This document shows positions 1-7,665 of a stretch of DNA of 64,000 nucleotides, in pieces. The position numbers and the translations under genes are program-made. The notes under the pieces are model-generated. The model was not told the DNA's origin. It worked only from the letters and a program-made list of their open reading frames with translations, and did no database searches. Positions within the stretch are counted from its first letter, which is position 1. Every line of letters begins with the position of its first letter. Origin of the DNA: Paenibacillus silvestris (GTDB lineage Bacteria; Bacillota; Bacilli; Paenibacillales; NBRC-103111). The stretch spans positions 719,065-783,064 of the forward strand of contig NZ_WTUZ01000022.1 in assembly GCF_009882985.1 (NCBI RefSeq), read 5' to 3'.

Positions 1-413
1 AATCGATCCGCCGTCGCCGGGAATGTGAGAAATGTGCCCGAAGATTCACGACCTTTGAGATGGTGGAAGAAACGCCGCTTATTGTGATTAAAAAGGATGG
101 CAGCAGGGAAGAATTTAGTCGTGAGAAAATATTAAGAGGCTTAATACGTGCCTGCGAGAAGCGTCCGGTGTCCATGGAGAGACTGGAGATGCTGGTATCC
201 GAAGTCGAAATGCAGCTTCGTACGACGGCTCATGCGGAAGTTGACAGTTTAGGCATTGGCGAAATCGTCATGGAGCAATTGTACCCCGTCGATGAAGTGG
301 CTTACATTCGCTTCGCTTCTGTTTACCGACAATTTAAGGACATTAATATGTTCCTAAAAGAGCTTACCCAAATATTGGGAAAGCATGATCCCGGCCTACT
401 CCGGGACAAATAA
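1..413 (+). CDS. nrdR: Transcriptional repressor NrdR (5' end missing)
   Basis: C-terminal part of NrdR, the zinc-ribbon/ATP-cone repressor of ribonucleotide reductase genes. The reading frame enters at base 3. It begins inside the second half of the zinc ribbon (REC-EKC, then ARRFTTFE) and runs through the ATP-cone (VIKKDGSREEFSREKI, then RIRFASVYRQFKD-type ending). Roughly the first 30 residues, including the first CxxC pair, lie outside the window. In the family the ATP-cone senses ATP/dATP and controls binding to NrdR boxes. A stem-loop terminator follows directly, so this is the last gene of its transcript. Identification is secure; only the missing N-terminus is uncertain. Confidence 0.95.
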   Translation, partial: SIRRRRECEKCARRFTTFEMVEETPLIVIKKDGSREEFSREKILRGLIRACEKRPVSMERLEMLVSEVEMQLRTTAHAEVDSLGIGEIVMEQLYPVDEVAYIRFASVYRQFKDINMFLKELTQILGKHDPGLLRDK

Positions 414-417
414 AGAA

Positions 418-463
418 AGCCGGTTCTGATTCGTTCAATTGAACGTGCTCAGATCGGCTTTTA
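418..463. terminator. Terminator after nrdR, probably bidirectional
   Basis: An imperfect stem AGCCGGTTCTGA / TCAGATCGGCT is followed by TTTTATTT. It ends nrdR and, read on the minus strand, also lies just past the DUF4183 gene. Confidence 0.75.
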
Positions 464-485
464 TTTGTTAAATTTGTTGGATTGC

Positions 486-908
486 TTAGACCGAATGAAT
501 GACCGTAGTGACAACTAAATTAGATGTCGTTGAAGTTGATGTCGAGGTAGCAGTAAACGAGAGTGTCTCCAGAACAACCGTGGCGCCGATCGTAAGGGAA
601 TTGGTGATAACCAGATTGGCTGTGGTCAATGTCGTAAGGCCTCCCGCAATGAGAATGCCATTCACGAACACATTGTAATAGCCATTGCTGCCTGGAACAG
701 TAAGACTGTTCGCGGGCAAATTCGTGCCAGAGTCGTCCTTGAAACTGCTGGAGGGAATGGTGGTCACACCAGAGAGAATGTTGCCTATGACGACAGTATC
801 TGTGAAGCGTTTGACCAGTGGCGTAATGGTCGAGGTGGTCGTTGTTGTAATGGTCCCCGAAACGGTGCTGGTTGCAGTTAAATGCAAGGTAATCAAACCT
901 GAACTCAT
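486..908 (-). CDS. DUF4183 family protein (probable spore or surface protein)
   Basis: About 140 residues, very rich in Thr, Ser and Val. The centre carries the hallmark of DUF4183 proteins: a stretch like SSFKDDSGTNLPAN followed by NGYYNVFVNGILI. These proteins are common in spore-forming Bacillales, often near exosporium or coat genes; function is unknown. A GTG lies at 914 but leaves only 2 bases to the ribosome site; the ATG at 908 sits 8 bases from GAGGGA and is preferred. Upstream, 961-969 reads CATATAGTA on the minus strand, matching the -10 of sigma-K (CATANNNTA), which would fit mother-cell expression. The family call is firm, the spore role is inferred. Confidence 0.75.
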   Translation of the reverse strand: MSSGLITLHLTATSTVSGTITTTTTSTITPLVKRFTDTVVIGNILSGVTTIPSSSFKDDSGTNLPANSLTVPGSNGYYNVFVNGILIAGGLTTLTTANLVITNSLTIGATVVLETLSFTATSTSTSTTSNLVVTTVIHSV

Positions 909-960
909 CGTCACTCTCCCTCTCTATCCCTCTATCAAATCATCATTCTAGTACTCTATA

Positions 961-969
961 TACTATATG
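961..969 (-). promoter_or_regulatory. Possible sigma-K -10 element
   Basis: The minus strand reads CATATAGTA about 53 bases before the DUF4183 start. This fits the sigma-K -10 consensus CATANNNTA. A clear AC -35 at the usual distance is not seen, so support is partial. Confidence 0.3.
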
Positions 970-1074
970 TAATTTAATTGGAAAAAATTGGATGAAAGAC
1001 TTGTTGAGGCAACATATTCAAAAAAATATTCCAACGAGCTAAACTTTAAACCTTAAATCTGACAAAAAATAAGA

Positions 1075-1104
1075 AAAAGACAGCGGGATTCCCGTTGTCT
1101 TTTT
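1075..1104 (-). terminator. Terminator of the 62-residue gene
   Basis: The stem AAAGACAGCGGGA / TCCCGTTGTCTTT is flanked by T/A runs on both sides. It lies downstream of the minus-strand small gene. Confidence 0.8.
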
Positions 1105-1215
1105 ACTGTTTTATTCATAAAAGGCTATGATGACGCGATTTCGTTTGATTATAAAAAAAATAATGTTATTGACATCAACCGACTGCATTTTTGTGGGCGT
1201 TCGTGCATAATTCTG

Positions 1216-1404
1216 TTATTGGGTACGTTTGTCCAGTTCACTCCTAAGAAATTGAATAAATCGAATTGATTCCTCGGGGGACAACACGTTGTTATTAAAC
1301 TTAAAGGAGAACATGTTCAAAATATCAGATTCTGGGAGATGCAGGTTAGCAATTAAGTTTTCCACATCCAAGCTTATGTTTCCGTTTAATACAATTTTAT
1401 CCAT
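1216..1404 (-). CDS. Small protein of unknown function (62 residues)
   Basis: Begins MDKIVLNGNISLDVEN and ends LRSELDKRTQ. It has no membrane segment and no cysteine; it looks soluble and mixed helical with an acidic middle (LHLPESDILNMF). The start is supported by a textbook ribosome site, AGGAGGAGC, 8-10 bases before ATG. A terminator follows downstream. I do not recognise the family. Confidence 0.7.
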   Translation of the reverse strand: MDKIVLNGNISLDVENLIANLHLPESDILNMFSFKFNNNVLSPEESIRFIQFLRSELDKRTQ

Positions 1405-1621
1405 CCTTTTCAGCTCCTCCTAAGTCATTCTACATTAATCGGACGGAGGCTGTTGGCAGCTGGCTGACATTTTGGACATATACACATGCCAAATTAGTCC
1501 CTATAGCTTTGCGTCATCACTTTTCAGTGATTTTGCCCTTGTCGTGCCGATTAATGCTTGTAAGAAAACTATATCACATTATTTCCATTTATTACATCTA
1601 TTCGAAGGATGGTTGAAGCAT

Positions 1622-1804
1622 ATGTCCGTCAAAACGAATCCAATTCCAGGTTTTTCTTATGAATTAGACATTATGAAAGTAGCCAGCTCGTTAGGAATTG
1701 ATCAAGATCGCTTACTGGCTTATGTGTATTCGAATATGGATACTACGAAACGGAGTGAGGATAGGACCGGGCAGCCGATGATTAGGCTTGATGAGCATTC
1801 CTAA
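1622..1804 (+). CDS. Small protein of unknown function (60 residues)
   Basis: The frame is open from 1472, but the upstream part looks non-coding and has no ribosome site. At 1622 an ATG follows AAGGATGG by about ten bases and gives MSVKTNPIPGFSYELD. The product has a short helical stretch (IMKVASSLGIDQDRLLAYV) and a charged C-terminus. No family is recognised; it might also be a fortuitous frame. Confidence 0.45.
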   Translation: MSVKTNPIPGFSYELDIMKVASSLGIDQDRLLAYVYSNMDTTKRSEDRTGQPMIRLDEHS

Positions 1805-1820
1805 ATTTCGTATATAAATC

Positions 1821-1856
1821 AAAAAAAGCACTGCAACCATAGCGGCGGCAGTGCTT
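1821..1856 (-). terminator. Terminator of htpG
   Basis: The stem AAGCACTGC / GCAGTGCTT is followed on the minus strand by seven T residues. Confidence 0.8.
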
Positions 1857-1879
1857 CTTGAGCGTAGAAAAGGCTCTTT

Positions 1880-3757
1880 CTACACCATAATTTTGCAAAT
1901 ATCGTTCGTGAACTCAACGGGATCTTGAAGAGGCAAGCCTTCGATCAGGAGAGCTTGGTTGTACAAGAGGGCTGTGTACAGGTTCAGCTTCTCTTTGTCT
2001 TTCTCGAAAGCATCTTTCAATGAACCGAAGACTTCATGGTTCATGTTGATTTCAAGAACCTTCTCCGCTTTCACATTCGGGTTATTCGGCATCGCATTCA
2101 AGATTTTCTCCATCTCGATCGTCATGTCACCATCTGTTGATAGACATACCGGATGCTTTTTGAGGCGCTTGGATGCTTTGACATTAGAAACTTTGCCAGA
2201 CAACAAGCTAGTCATGTAATCAAAAAGCTCTTTATTTTCGCTTTTGTCCGCTTCGGTTTCGGATTTATCATCAGCTTCAATGCCGAGGTCGCCGCTGGAA
2301 ACAGATTTGAATTCTTTTTCCTTGTAAGTCATGATCATCTTGATGGCAAACTCGTCGATATCGTCAGTGAAGTACAAGATTTCATACCCTTTATCGGTAA
2401 CAATCTCCGTTTGTGGAAGCTTATCAATGCGCTCCATGGACTCCCCGGAAGCATAGTAGATATACTTCTGATCTTCCGGCATTCTCGCGATGTACTCGTC
2501 GAGTGTAACGAGCTTCTTCTCGTTGGAGGAGTGGAACATCAACAAGTCCTGCAGAACGTCCTTATGAGTCCCGTAGTCGCTGTAAACGCCGAACTTGAGC
2601 TGACGTCCGAACGATTTGTAGAAGGTCTCGTATTTCTCTCTTTCATCTTTCAGCATGGATTGAAGCTGGCTTTTGATTTTGCTCTGAATGTTTTTGGCGA
2701 TCAATTTTAATTGACGATCATGCTGCAGCATCTCTCTGGAAATGTTCAGAGACAAGCTTTCGGAATCGACCATCCCTTTCACGAAGCTGAAATAGTCCGG
2801 AAGCAGGTCCGCGCATTTGTTCATGATAAGAACGCCATTCGCGTACAGCTCTAAGCCTTTTTCATATTCCTTGGAATAGTAATCGAAAGGCATGCTTTCT
2901 GGAACAAAGAGGATCGCTTGGTAAACAACAGCCCCGTCTGCGCTAACATGAATATGCTTGAGCGGCTTATCGAAGCCGTAATGTTTCTCATGATAAAACT
3001 TCTCATAATCCTCAGGCGTTAATTCACTTTTGTTTTTTCTCCAGATAGGCACCATGCTGTTGAGCTGCTGCTCATCTTGATAATCTTCGAACTCATCTTC
3101 CGTGCCTTCTTTAAGTCTTTTGCCGGCAACGTCCATTTTAATCGGGTAACGGATGAAGTCGGAATATTTTTTGATGATAGCTTTCAGGCGGTACTCGTCC
3201 AAAAACTCGTCATAGTTGTCATCTTCCGTATTTGCTTTGATTTGCAAAACGATTTCTGTACCCACAGAGTCTTTCTCTGCTGCTTCGATCGTATAGCCAT
3301 CAGTGCCCGTGGATTCCCACTTGTAAGCCGTGTCGCTGCCAAGCGCTTTACTTGTTACTGTCACGACATCCGCTACCATGAATGCGGAGTAGAAGCCTAC
3401 GCCGAACTGACCGATAATATTGTGGCCGTCTTTGGCTTCATTATCTTTTTTGAACGCAAGGGAACCGCTCTTCGCAATGATCCCTAGATTGTTCTCCAAA
3501 TCTTCCTTCGTCATCCCAATACCCGTATCCCGGATTGTTAACGTTCTATTTGTTTTGTCAGCAATGACTTTGATAAAGTAACTATCTTTGTCAAATACCA
3601 ACGAGTCGTCTGTTAGAGCTTTGTAGTAAATTTTATCGATGGCATCGCTGGAGTTGGAAATGAGTTCTCTCAAGAAGATTTCTCTTTGCGTGTAAATGGA
3701 GTTAATCATCATTTCTAATAGTCGTTTGGACTCAGCCTGAAACTGTTTCTTTTCCAC
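1880..3757 (-). CDS. htpG: Molecular chaperone HtpG (Hsp90 family)
   Basis: 625 residues, the normal length for bacterial Hsp90. The N-terminal GHKL ATPase is clear: ELISNSSDAIDKI (catalytic Glu and Mg-binding Asn), DTGIGMT, and the lid GQFGVGFYSAF. The middle and C-terminal dimerisation domains follow in usual order (NISREMLQHDR; NPNVKAEKVLEIN near the end). The frame is open upstream to 3859, but homologues start at the residues EKKQFQAESKRL. A GTG at 3755-3757 lies 8 bases after GAGGAG and is taken as the start. Expression should be heat-inducible: a consensus sigma-A promoter (3831-3859) is overlapped at its start site by a CIRCE operator (3796-3822), implying HrcA control. In B. subtilis htpG is not an HrcA target, so this is a notable difference. 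Confidence 0.97.
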   Translation of the reverse strand: MEKKQFQAESKRLLEMMINSIYTQREIFLRELISNSSDAIDKIYYKALTDDSLVFDKDSYFIKVIADKTNRTLTIRDTGIGMTKEDLENNLGIIAKSGSLAFKKDNEAKDGHNIIGQFGVGFYSAFMVADVVTVTSKALGSDTAYKWESTGTDGYTIEAAEKDSVGTEIVLQIKANTEDDNYDEFLDEYRLKAIIKKYSDFIRYPIKMDVAGKRLKEGTEDEFEDYQDEQQLNSMVPIWRKNKSELTPEDYEKFYHEKHYGFDKPLKHIHVSADGAVVYQAILFVPESMPFDYYSKEYEKGLELYANGVLIMNKCADLLPDYFSFVKGMVDSESLSLNISREMLQHDRQLKLIAKNIQSKIKSQLQSMLKDEREKYETFYKSFGRQLKFGVYSDYGTHKDVLQDLLMFHSSNEKKLVTLDEYIARMPEDQKYIYYASGESMERIDKLPQTEIVTDKGYEILYFTDDIDEFAIKMIMTYKEKEFKSVSSGDLGIEADDKSETEADKSENKELFDYMTSLLSGKVSNVKASKRLKKHPVCLSTDGDMTIEMEKILNAMPNNPNVKAEKVLEINMNHEVFGSLKDAFEKDKEKLNLYTALLYNQALLIEGLPLQDPVEFTNDICKIMV

Positions 3758-3795
3758 GGTTAAATCTCCTCTCGATATGTAACAACACTTCAATA

Positions 3796-3822
3796 TTAGC
3801 ACTCTATCTACTTGAGTGCTAC
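3796..3822 (-). promoter_or_regulatory. CIRCE operator (HrcA site) before htpG
   Basis: TTAGCACTC, a 9-base spacer, then GAGTGCTAC. The CIRCE consensus is TTAGCACTC-N9-GAGTGCTAA, so 17 of 18 arm positions match. It lies about 10 bases after the -10 box, where a bound repressor would block initiation. Confidence 0.93.
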
Positions 3823-3830
3823 ACCTTATT

Positions 3831-3859
3831 TTTATATCATTCCTCCAAATTAATGTCAA
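3831..3859 (-). promoter_or_regulatory. Sigma-A promoter of htpG
   Basis: TTGACA (3854-3859), a 17-base spacer and TATAAA (3831-3836) on the minus strand. Confidence 0.9.
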
Positions 3860-3892
3860 TTGCTATTCCTGTGAATCCCCCCTGAAGATGAC

Positions 3893-3946
3893 AAAAAAAT
3901 GCCGTCTCCCCCTTGCACGCAGAAGTGCTAGCGAGAAACGGCATTT
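3893..3946 (-). terminator. Terminator of the marR-MFS operon
   Basis: A long stem TGCCGTTTCTCGC / GGGGGAGACGGCA is followed on the minus strand by seven T residues. Confidence 0.85.
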
Positions 3947-3948
3947 CC

Positions 3949-5154
3949 TTATCTCATGGAACCCGCTGGTCCGGGCTTCAGGGCGACACTTGATTTCCGG
4001 TGATGCAGCCCGTAATACAGCAGGGATGAACAGGCGACAACGACTCCTGCCACGAAGTACATCGTATGATAGTTTGTTTTGGATGCCACAAGGCCAAGCA
4101 CATACGAGCCGATTCCATAGCCGGTATCGAAGAGCAAGAAAAACGTGCCTGTGGCAAGTCCTCTTCGGTGCGCAGGCGCGGCTTGGATGGCGATGGTCTG
4201 GAAGCTCGGAAGCATTGCACCGAAGCCAAGTCCCAGCAGTCCGCCGGCAACTAAAAAGGGAACCGGGGAAGACGTCAGACTGAGGCCAATCATCCCCAGC
4301 GAGAACAAAATAACGCCAGGATATACTAAGCCGTTAGGTCCTGAACGATCGAACCTTTTGCCTGTAAAGGGCCTGGAAATGACAATCATCAAAGCGAACA
4401 CCATGAAGAAGTAGCTCGCATATTTCTCCAATCCGTTCGACTTCGCATAAACGGACAGGAACGTTGTGATCGCACCATAAGAGAAGGCGAGCACACTGCC
4501 TGTCAAGGAAATCGGAATCGCGCGCGGCTCGATGAATTTTCTCCAACCCTTTTCCGGTTTCACAGAGGCTTGTACGACGCGCTGCGGGATACGTAGAGAT
4601 AGTCCGAATATAAGGGATAGCACGGAGAATACGATACATATGCTGAATAGCAGCACATTATTGTTCGATTGCATAATCGTTAAACCGAGAAACGGTCCAA
4701 CAACCATCGCTAGGCTCATGAAAAGACTGAAGTAGCCGATGCCTTCTCCCTTGCGGCGATCTGGCACAAGATCAATGGCGACTGCACCCGCGGCAGTTGT
4801 CGCCATCCCGAAGCCAATGCCGTGAAGAAAACGTAGGCCAAGCAATAGACTATACTGATGTATAAACGGATATATCGCGGTGCAAATCATAAAGAGAACA
4901 AGGGAGAAGGAGATGATCTTCTTCCGGTTCCATTCGTCCATCCATTTACCAGTTAACGGCCGTAAAATAACGGTTGAAATAATGAAGACGGTCATCACCA
5001 GACCAATTTGCTCCTGCCTTGCATGCAAAGTATCGGTGACAAAGATAGGCAGAGTTACGGCTAGAATATAAAAAGTCATAAATAAAAAAAAGCTGCTGAG
5101 ACAGACAGCAACGAAATCACGATTCCACAATTTCTGATCGGTATCGGTATTCAC
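3949..5154 (-). CDS. MFS efflux transporter
   Basis: 401 residues with about twelve hydrophobic segments. The MFS loop-2/3 motif appears as RPLTGKWMDEWNRKK and again, weakly, in the second half as RPFTGKRFDRSG. This is the layout of 12-helix drug:proton antiporters (DHA1-like, as in B. subtilis YwoG relatives). It is a membrane protein that probably exports a small toxic compound. Its ATG overlaps the stop of the upstream marR gene by 4 bases (ATGA), so the two are translationally coupled and the MarR protein very likely controls it. The substrate cannot be read from sequence. Confidence 0.85.
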   Translation of the reverse strand: MNTDTDQKLWNRDFVAVCLSSFFLFMTFYILAVTLPIFVTDTLHARQEQIGLVMTVFIISTVILRPLTGKWMDEWNRKKIISFSLVLFMICTAIYPFIHQYSLLLGLRFLHGIGFGMATTAAGAVAIDLVPDRRKGEGIGYFSLFMSLAMVVGPFLGLTIMQSNNNVLLFSICIVFSVLSLIFGLSLRIPQRVVQASVKPEKGWRKFIEPRAIPISLTGSVLAFSYGAITTFLSVYAKSNGLEKYASYFFMVFALMIVISRPFTGKRFDRSGPNGLVYPGVILFSLGMIGLSLTSSPVPFLVAGGLLGLGFGAMLPSFQTIAIQAAPAHRRGLATGTFFLLFDTGYGIGSYVLGLVASKTNYHTMYFVAGVVVACSSLLYYGLHHRKSSVALKPGPAGSMR

Positions 5155-5600
5155 TGTGTTTCCTCCACTTCCTTGATGCGTGCATTGGCTTCTTGGGTGA
5201 TTTGAATAAGCAGTGACTTGAGCAGGGAAGCCTGCTCCTCTGAGAGGCTGCTGAGAAGCGAGGCGATGACCTCCTGCTCAATCGGAGTAAGGATGTCATT
5301 CATGGCCTTGCCTTGATCTGTAATGAACGTTAGAAAGGACCTTCGATCCTGTTCATTAGCGCGGCGTTCAATCATACCTTTGCGCTCCAATTGGTCAAGG
5401 ATTCGGGTAATATTCGTCTGATCTTTCTCCGCCCGGATAGCAAGTAGTTTCTGCGTAATGCCATCCTCGTATGCGAGACGATGAAGCACGACCCACTGTT
5501 CTGTCGTCATATCGTATGGCTGGAATCGAGATCCTAAGAGCTGTGTCATTCGCCGTCCGGCATGATTCAAGATAAAGCCAAAGGAATGATCTAAGTGCAT
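5151..5600 (-). CDS. MarR family transcriptional regulator
   Basis: 149 residues with the winged helix of MarR: a recognition region (KLLAIRAEKDQTNITRILDQL) and a wing (RRANEQDRRSFLTFITDQGK), the DxRS/T-type signature. N- and C-terminal helices for dimerisation are present. It is the first gene of a two-gene operon with an MFS pump. A palindrome, TTGCTATAGCAA, directly follows its own -10 box, so self-repression released by a pump substrate is the likely logic. The start has an AGGGGGC ribosome site. Confidence 0.9.
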   Translation of the reverse strand: MHLDHSFGFILNHAGRRMTQLLGSRFQPYDMTTEQWVVLHRLAYEDGITQKLLAIRAEKDQTNITRILDQLERKGMIERRANEQDRRSFLTFITDQGKAMNDILTPIEQEVIASLLSSLSEEQASLLKSLLIQITQEANARIKEVEETQ

Positions 5601-5627
5601 AGCACAAAGCCCCCTTTCGAAATTTAG

Positions 5628-5639
5628 TTGCTATAGCAA
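5628..5639 (-). promoter_or_regulatory. Palindromic operator of the marR-MFS operon
   Basis: Perfect 12-base palindrome TTGCTATAGCAA touching the -10 box. A further half-site TTGCTA lies inside the promoter spacer. Confidence 0.65.
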
Positions 5640-5667
5640 TTATATTCTTAGCAAGTAAATTCGTCAA
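5639..5667 (-). promoter_or_regulatory. Sigma-A promoter of the marR-MFS operon
   Basis: TTGACG (5662-5667), 17-base spacer, TATAAT (5639-5644) on the minus strand. Confidence 0.85.
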
Positions 5668-5718
5668 TGATTTAGACGCGCTTTGCATAAGGTTAGGGAG
5701 ATCGGACATACTATTTTT

Positions 5719-5937
5719 GACGGTGATTTAGAGAGGTGTTGTGTCGCATTTCATGTAGACGAAATACCAGGGAAGTTGTTGTTGAATCTACCGTAAAGCG
5801 AGGAGATGTGCCGCAGGCCATTAATGTAGTCCAAAACTGCAGGAATGTGATGAGGTAGTTACCGAGCGTAGTATGGTTCAAGGCAAAAGTACCATCAATT
5901 TGTCACCGTCGAAAAGGACTCCGTGAGGAGTCCTTTT
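5719..5937 (+). ncRNA. Candidate structured non-coding RNA
   Basis: The segment starts with GACGGTGA (5719-5726) and ends with its exact complement TCACCGTC (5903-5910), so about 176 bases are closed by an 8-bp stem. A strong intrinsic terminator follows at once (5912-5937). Inside are at least three further possible helices: ATTTC/GAAAT (5748-5765), CTACC/GGTAG (5788-5792 with 5854-5858) and ATGGT/ACCAT (5873-5895). A weak promoter (TTGCAT at 5683, CATACT at 5707) would start transcription near 5719. No reading frame of any size or downstream plus-strand gene explains it. It does not match riboswitch, T-box, SRP or tmRNA motifs I know. Size and closed-stem shape recall 6S RNA, but I cannot confirm that. 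Confidence 0.4.
5912..5937. terminator. Strong intrinsic terminator
   Basis: AAAAGGACTCC, GTGA loop, GGAGTCCTTTTT. It ends the candidate RNA on the plus strand and can also serve the minus-strand epimerase gene. Confidence 0.88.
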
Positions 5938-5971
5938 TCTTTTGCTTATTCTATTGGTGCAAGGCAAAAAG

Positions 5972-6631
5972 TCAGAAGCGGTTCATATCCATGCTCTCGA
6001 TGATCGGCTTGGAATAACCGTTGATGGCAATTTCAATCATGGCGCGGCCAACCTTCTCCGAAGTCGTGACTGAATTCGGGAACCATTTTTCCAGCATAGG
6101 GTAAAAAGGTTTCATGATCGTATAGACGGCCTGATATAACTTCGTTTTGGATCTGACGCCATGCAGGGGGAGAATGCCTCCGGGCCTAAACATATAGGCC
6201 GCTTTAAAAGGCAGCTTGAGCAGGTCATTTTCTGTTTTGCCTTTGACACGCGCCCACATACTGCGTCCTCGCTCGGAGCTATCTGTGCCGGTGCCAGTCA
6301 CATAGGTAAATGTCATGGCGGGGTTCAGTCTCACCAAAGTTTTGGCCACACTCAGAGTTAAATCGTACGTTATCGCCGTATATTTCTCCTCGCTCATTCC
6401 CGCTGAAGAGACGCCAAGGCAGAAAAAGCATGCATCAAACCCGGAGAGTTCGCCCTCCATGGCTGACAAATCCAGCAAGTTCGCATGCACAAGTTCGCGC
6501 AGTTTTGGGTGCTGCTGGCCTGTTGCATTTCGACCTATCGTTACTACACTCTTAATCCTTGTATCAAGGAGACATTCGCGCAGCACAGATTGCCCTACCA
6601 TTCCGGTTGCTCCGAAAAGAAGAACGTTCAA
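5972..6631 (-). CDS. NAD(P)-binding epimerase/reductase-like protein
   Basis: 219 residues with an N-terminal Rossmann motif, FGATGMVGQSVLREC, and later CFFCLGVSSAGMS and YVTGTGTDSSERG. This is the short, atypical SDR type related to HTATIP2/NmrA-like proteins. The usual YxxxK active site is not obvious; SMWARVKGKTEN may hold it. It binds a dinucleotide cofactor in the cytoplasm; the substrate is unknown. It lies 50 bases after the AraC gene on the same strand and may be cotranscribed with it. Confidence 0.75.
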   Translation of the reverse strand: MNVLLFGATGMVGQSVLRECLLDTRIKSVVTIGRNATGQQHPKLRELVHANLLDLSAMEGELSGFDACFFCLGVSSAGMSEEKYTAITYDLTLSVAKTLVRLNPAMTFTYVTGTGTDSSERGRSMWARVKGKTENDLLKLPFKAAYMFRPGGILPLHGVRSKTKLYQAVYTIMKPFYPMLEKWFPNSVTTSEKVGRAMIEIAINGYSKPIIESMDMNRF

Positions 6632-6681
6632 AATGAGATCACACCTCTCTATTTACTTCCATTGTTTCCGATTAAAAGAGT

Positions 6682-7533
6682 TCATAAAAGATGCAGCTTC
6701 CGGTAGTGCGAAGGGGTAATTCGCAGGTGTTTTTTGAACACGCGGCTCAAATAGAATTCATTCTCGAACCCGCATTGTCCTGCAATTTGCTGAAGCGTTA
6801 AGTCGCTATCTAGCAATAACTTCTGCACCTTCTGCAATCTCAGAGAGGTTAGGTAATCAAGCGGCGCCATGCCGGTCGATTTTTTGAATCTCCGCGTAAA
6901 CTGTACCTGCGTCAGCCCTAATTCCATGGCCAGTTGTTTTAAATTGAACGAGGATGCTGCGTGCTCTAGCATGAAGTCAATGGCTTTCTGCACAAGGATG
7001 TCCTTAACGCTGGATGGTGCACGCGAGTCTGAATGCCATTCTTCCACAACCTGCATCCAGATATCCGTCACATAATGATGACGTAAAGCAGTAGAGCTAT
7101 CAGTGCTAAACGCTGCCCACTTTCGCAAATAAGTGTAAGTCGATGTGAGGCGATGCAGATCGTGAACGGTTATTTTGCCAGTAGGGATACCGTCATCCGT
7201 GAGTAATGTACTGTTCGCTTCGTTGACCCATCTCAGCAAAATGACGTGAAAGGAAAGCGGATGGACCACTTCTCTTCGAAACGTGACGCCAGGCGGACAA
7301 AACACGAGATCACCGAAAGAGGCGGTGCCTTCCTGCGGACCGATTGTGTAGGTGAAGCTGCCCTCTTCCACAGCGAATATCACCCAGATGTCGTTCACGT
7401 CCTCTTGCAGTTGAAAGGCGGCTTTCTCCTTCCAGTACACATGGCTGATCACTTCCGGTTTCGTAGTCGTTACATCGCGTATTCGCACGGGTTTGTCCCT
7501 CGTTCCTGCCAATTTACCCCACATGACTATCAT
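6682..7533 (-). CDS. AraC family transcriptional regulator (module 1)
   Basis: About 283 residues: an N-terminal cupin-like sensing domain (HVYWKEKAAFQL, then GDLVFCPPGVTFRREVVHPLSFHV) and two C-terminal AraC helix-turn-helix motifs (QLAMELGLTQVQFTRRFKKS; QIAGQCGFENEFYLSRVFKK). It is divergent from the FAD oxidoreductase at 7666 and closely resembles the AraC protein at 50425, which is divergent from a second copy of that enzyme. It is therefore probably the local regulator of the enzyme. No start has a good ribosome site. Alignment with the paralogue favours ATG at 7533 (or 7524); the longest frame starts at 7602. Confidence 0.87.
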   Translation of the reverse strand: MIVMWGKLAGTRDKPVRIRDVTTTKPEVISHVYWKEKAAFQLQEDVNDIWVIFAVEEGSFTYTIGPQEGTASFGDLVFCPPGVTFRREVVHPLSFHVILLRWVNEANSTLLTDDGIPTGKITVHDLHRLTSTYTYLRKWAAFSTDSSTALRHHYVTDIWMQVVEEWHSDSRAPSSVKDILVQKAIDFMLEHAASSFNLKQLAMELGLTQVQFTRRFKKSTGMAPLDYLTSLRLQKVQKLLLDSDLTLQQIAGQCGFENEFYLSRVFKKHLRITPSHYRKLHLL

Positions 7534-7604
7534 ATCCGAAATCTTGAAGGTAGTGGAAGTGGCACATGAAATTTTGTATATGTTTATGTTGAAGGCGTGC
7601 ATGG

Positions 7605-7619
7605 AGTAAAGCGCTTACT
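7605..7619. promoter_or_regulatory. cre-like palindrome in the divergent promoter region
   Basis: AGTAAAGCGCTTACT is a near-perfect palindrome whose core AAAGCGCTT resembles catabolite-responsive elements bound by CcpA or LacI-type repressors. It lies between the araC and FAD oxidoreductase starts. Confidence 0.45.
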
Positions 7620-7665
7620 ATCATTTAGAATGAGGATATAAGCGAGCGTGGAGGGGGAAATGGGA

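Larger units (their letters stand above)
909..1215. other. Intergenic region upstream of the DUF4183 gene
   Basis: About 300 A/T-rich bases with no coding frame. It holds the possible sigma-K -10 for the DUF4183 gene (961-969) and the terminator of the next minus-strand gene (1075-1104). Nothing else is recognised. Confidence 0.5.

Noticed and set aside
5719..5937. Possible 6S RNA or riboswitch identity for the structured segment
   Set aside because: Length and closed stem fit loosely, but no diagnostic sequence is seen and no plus-strand gene follows; kept only as an unassigned RNA candidate.
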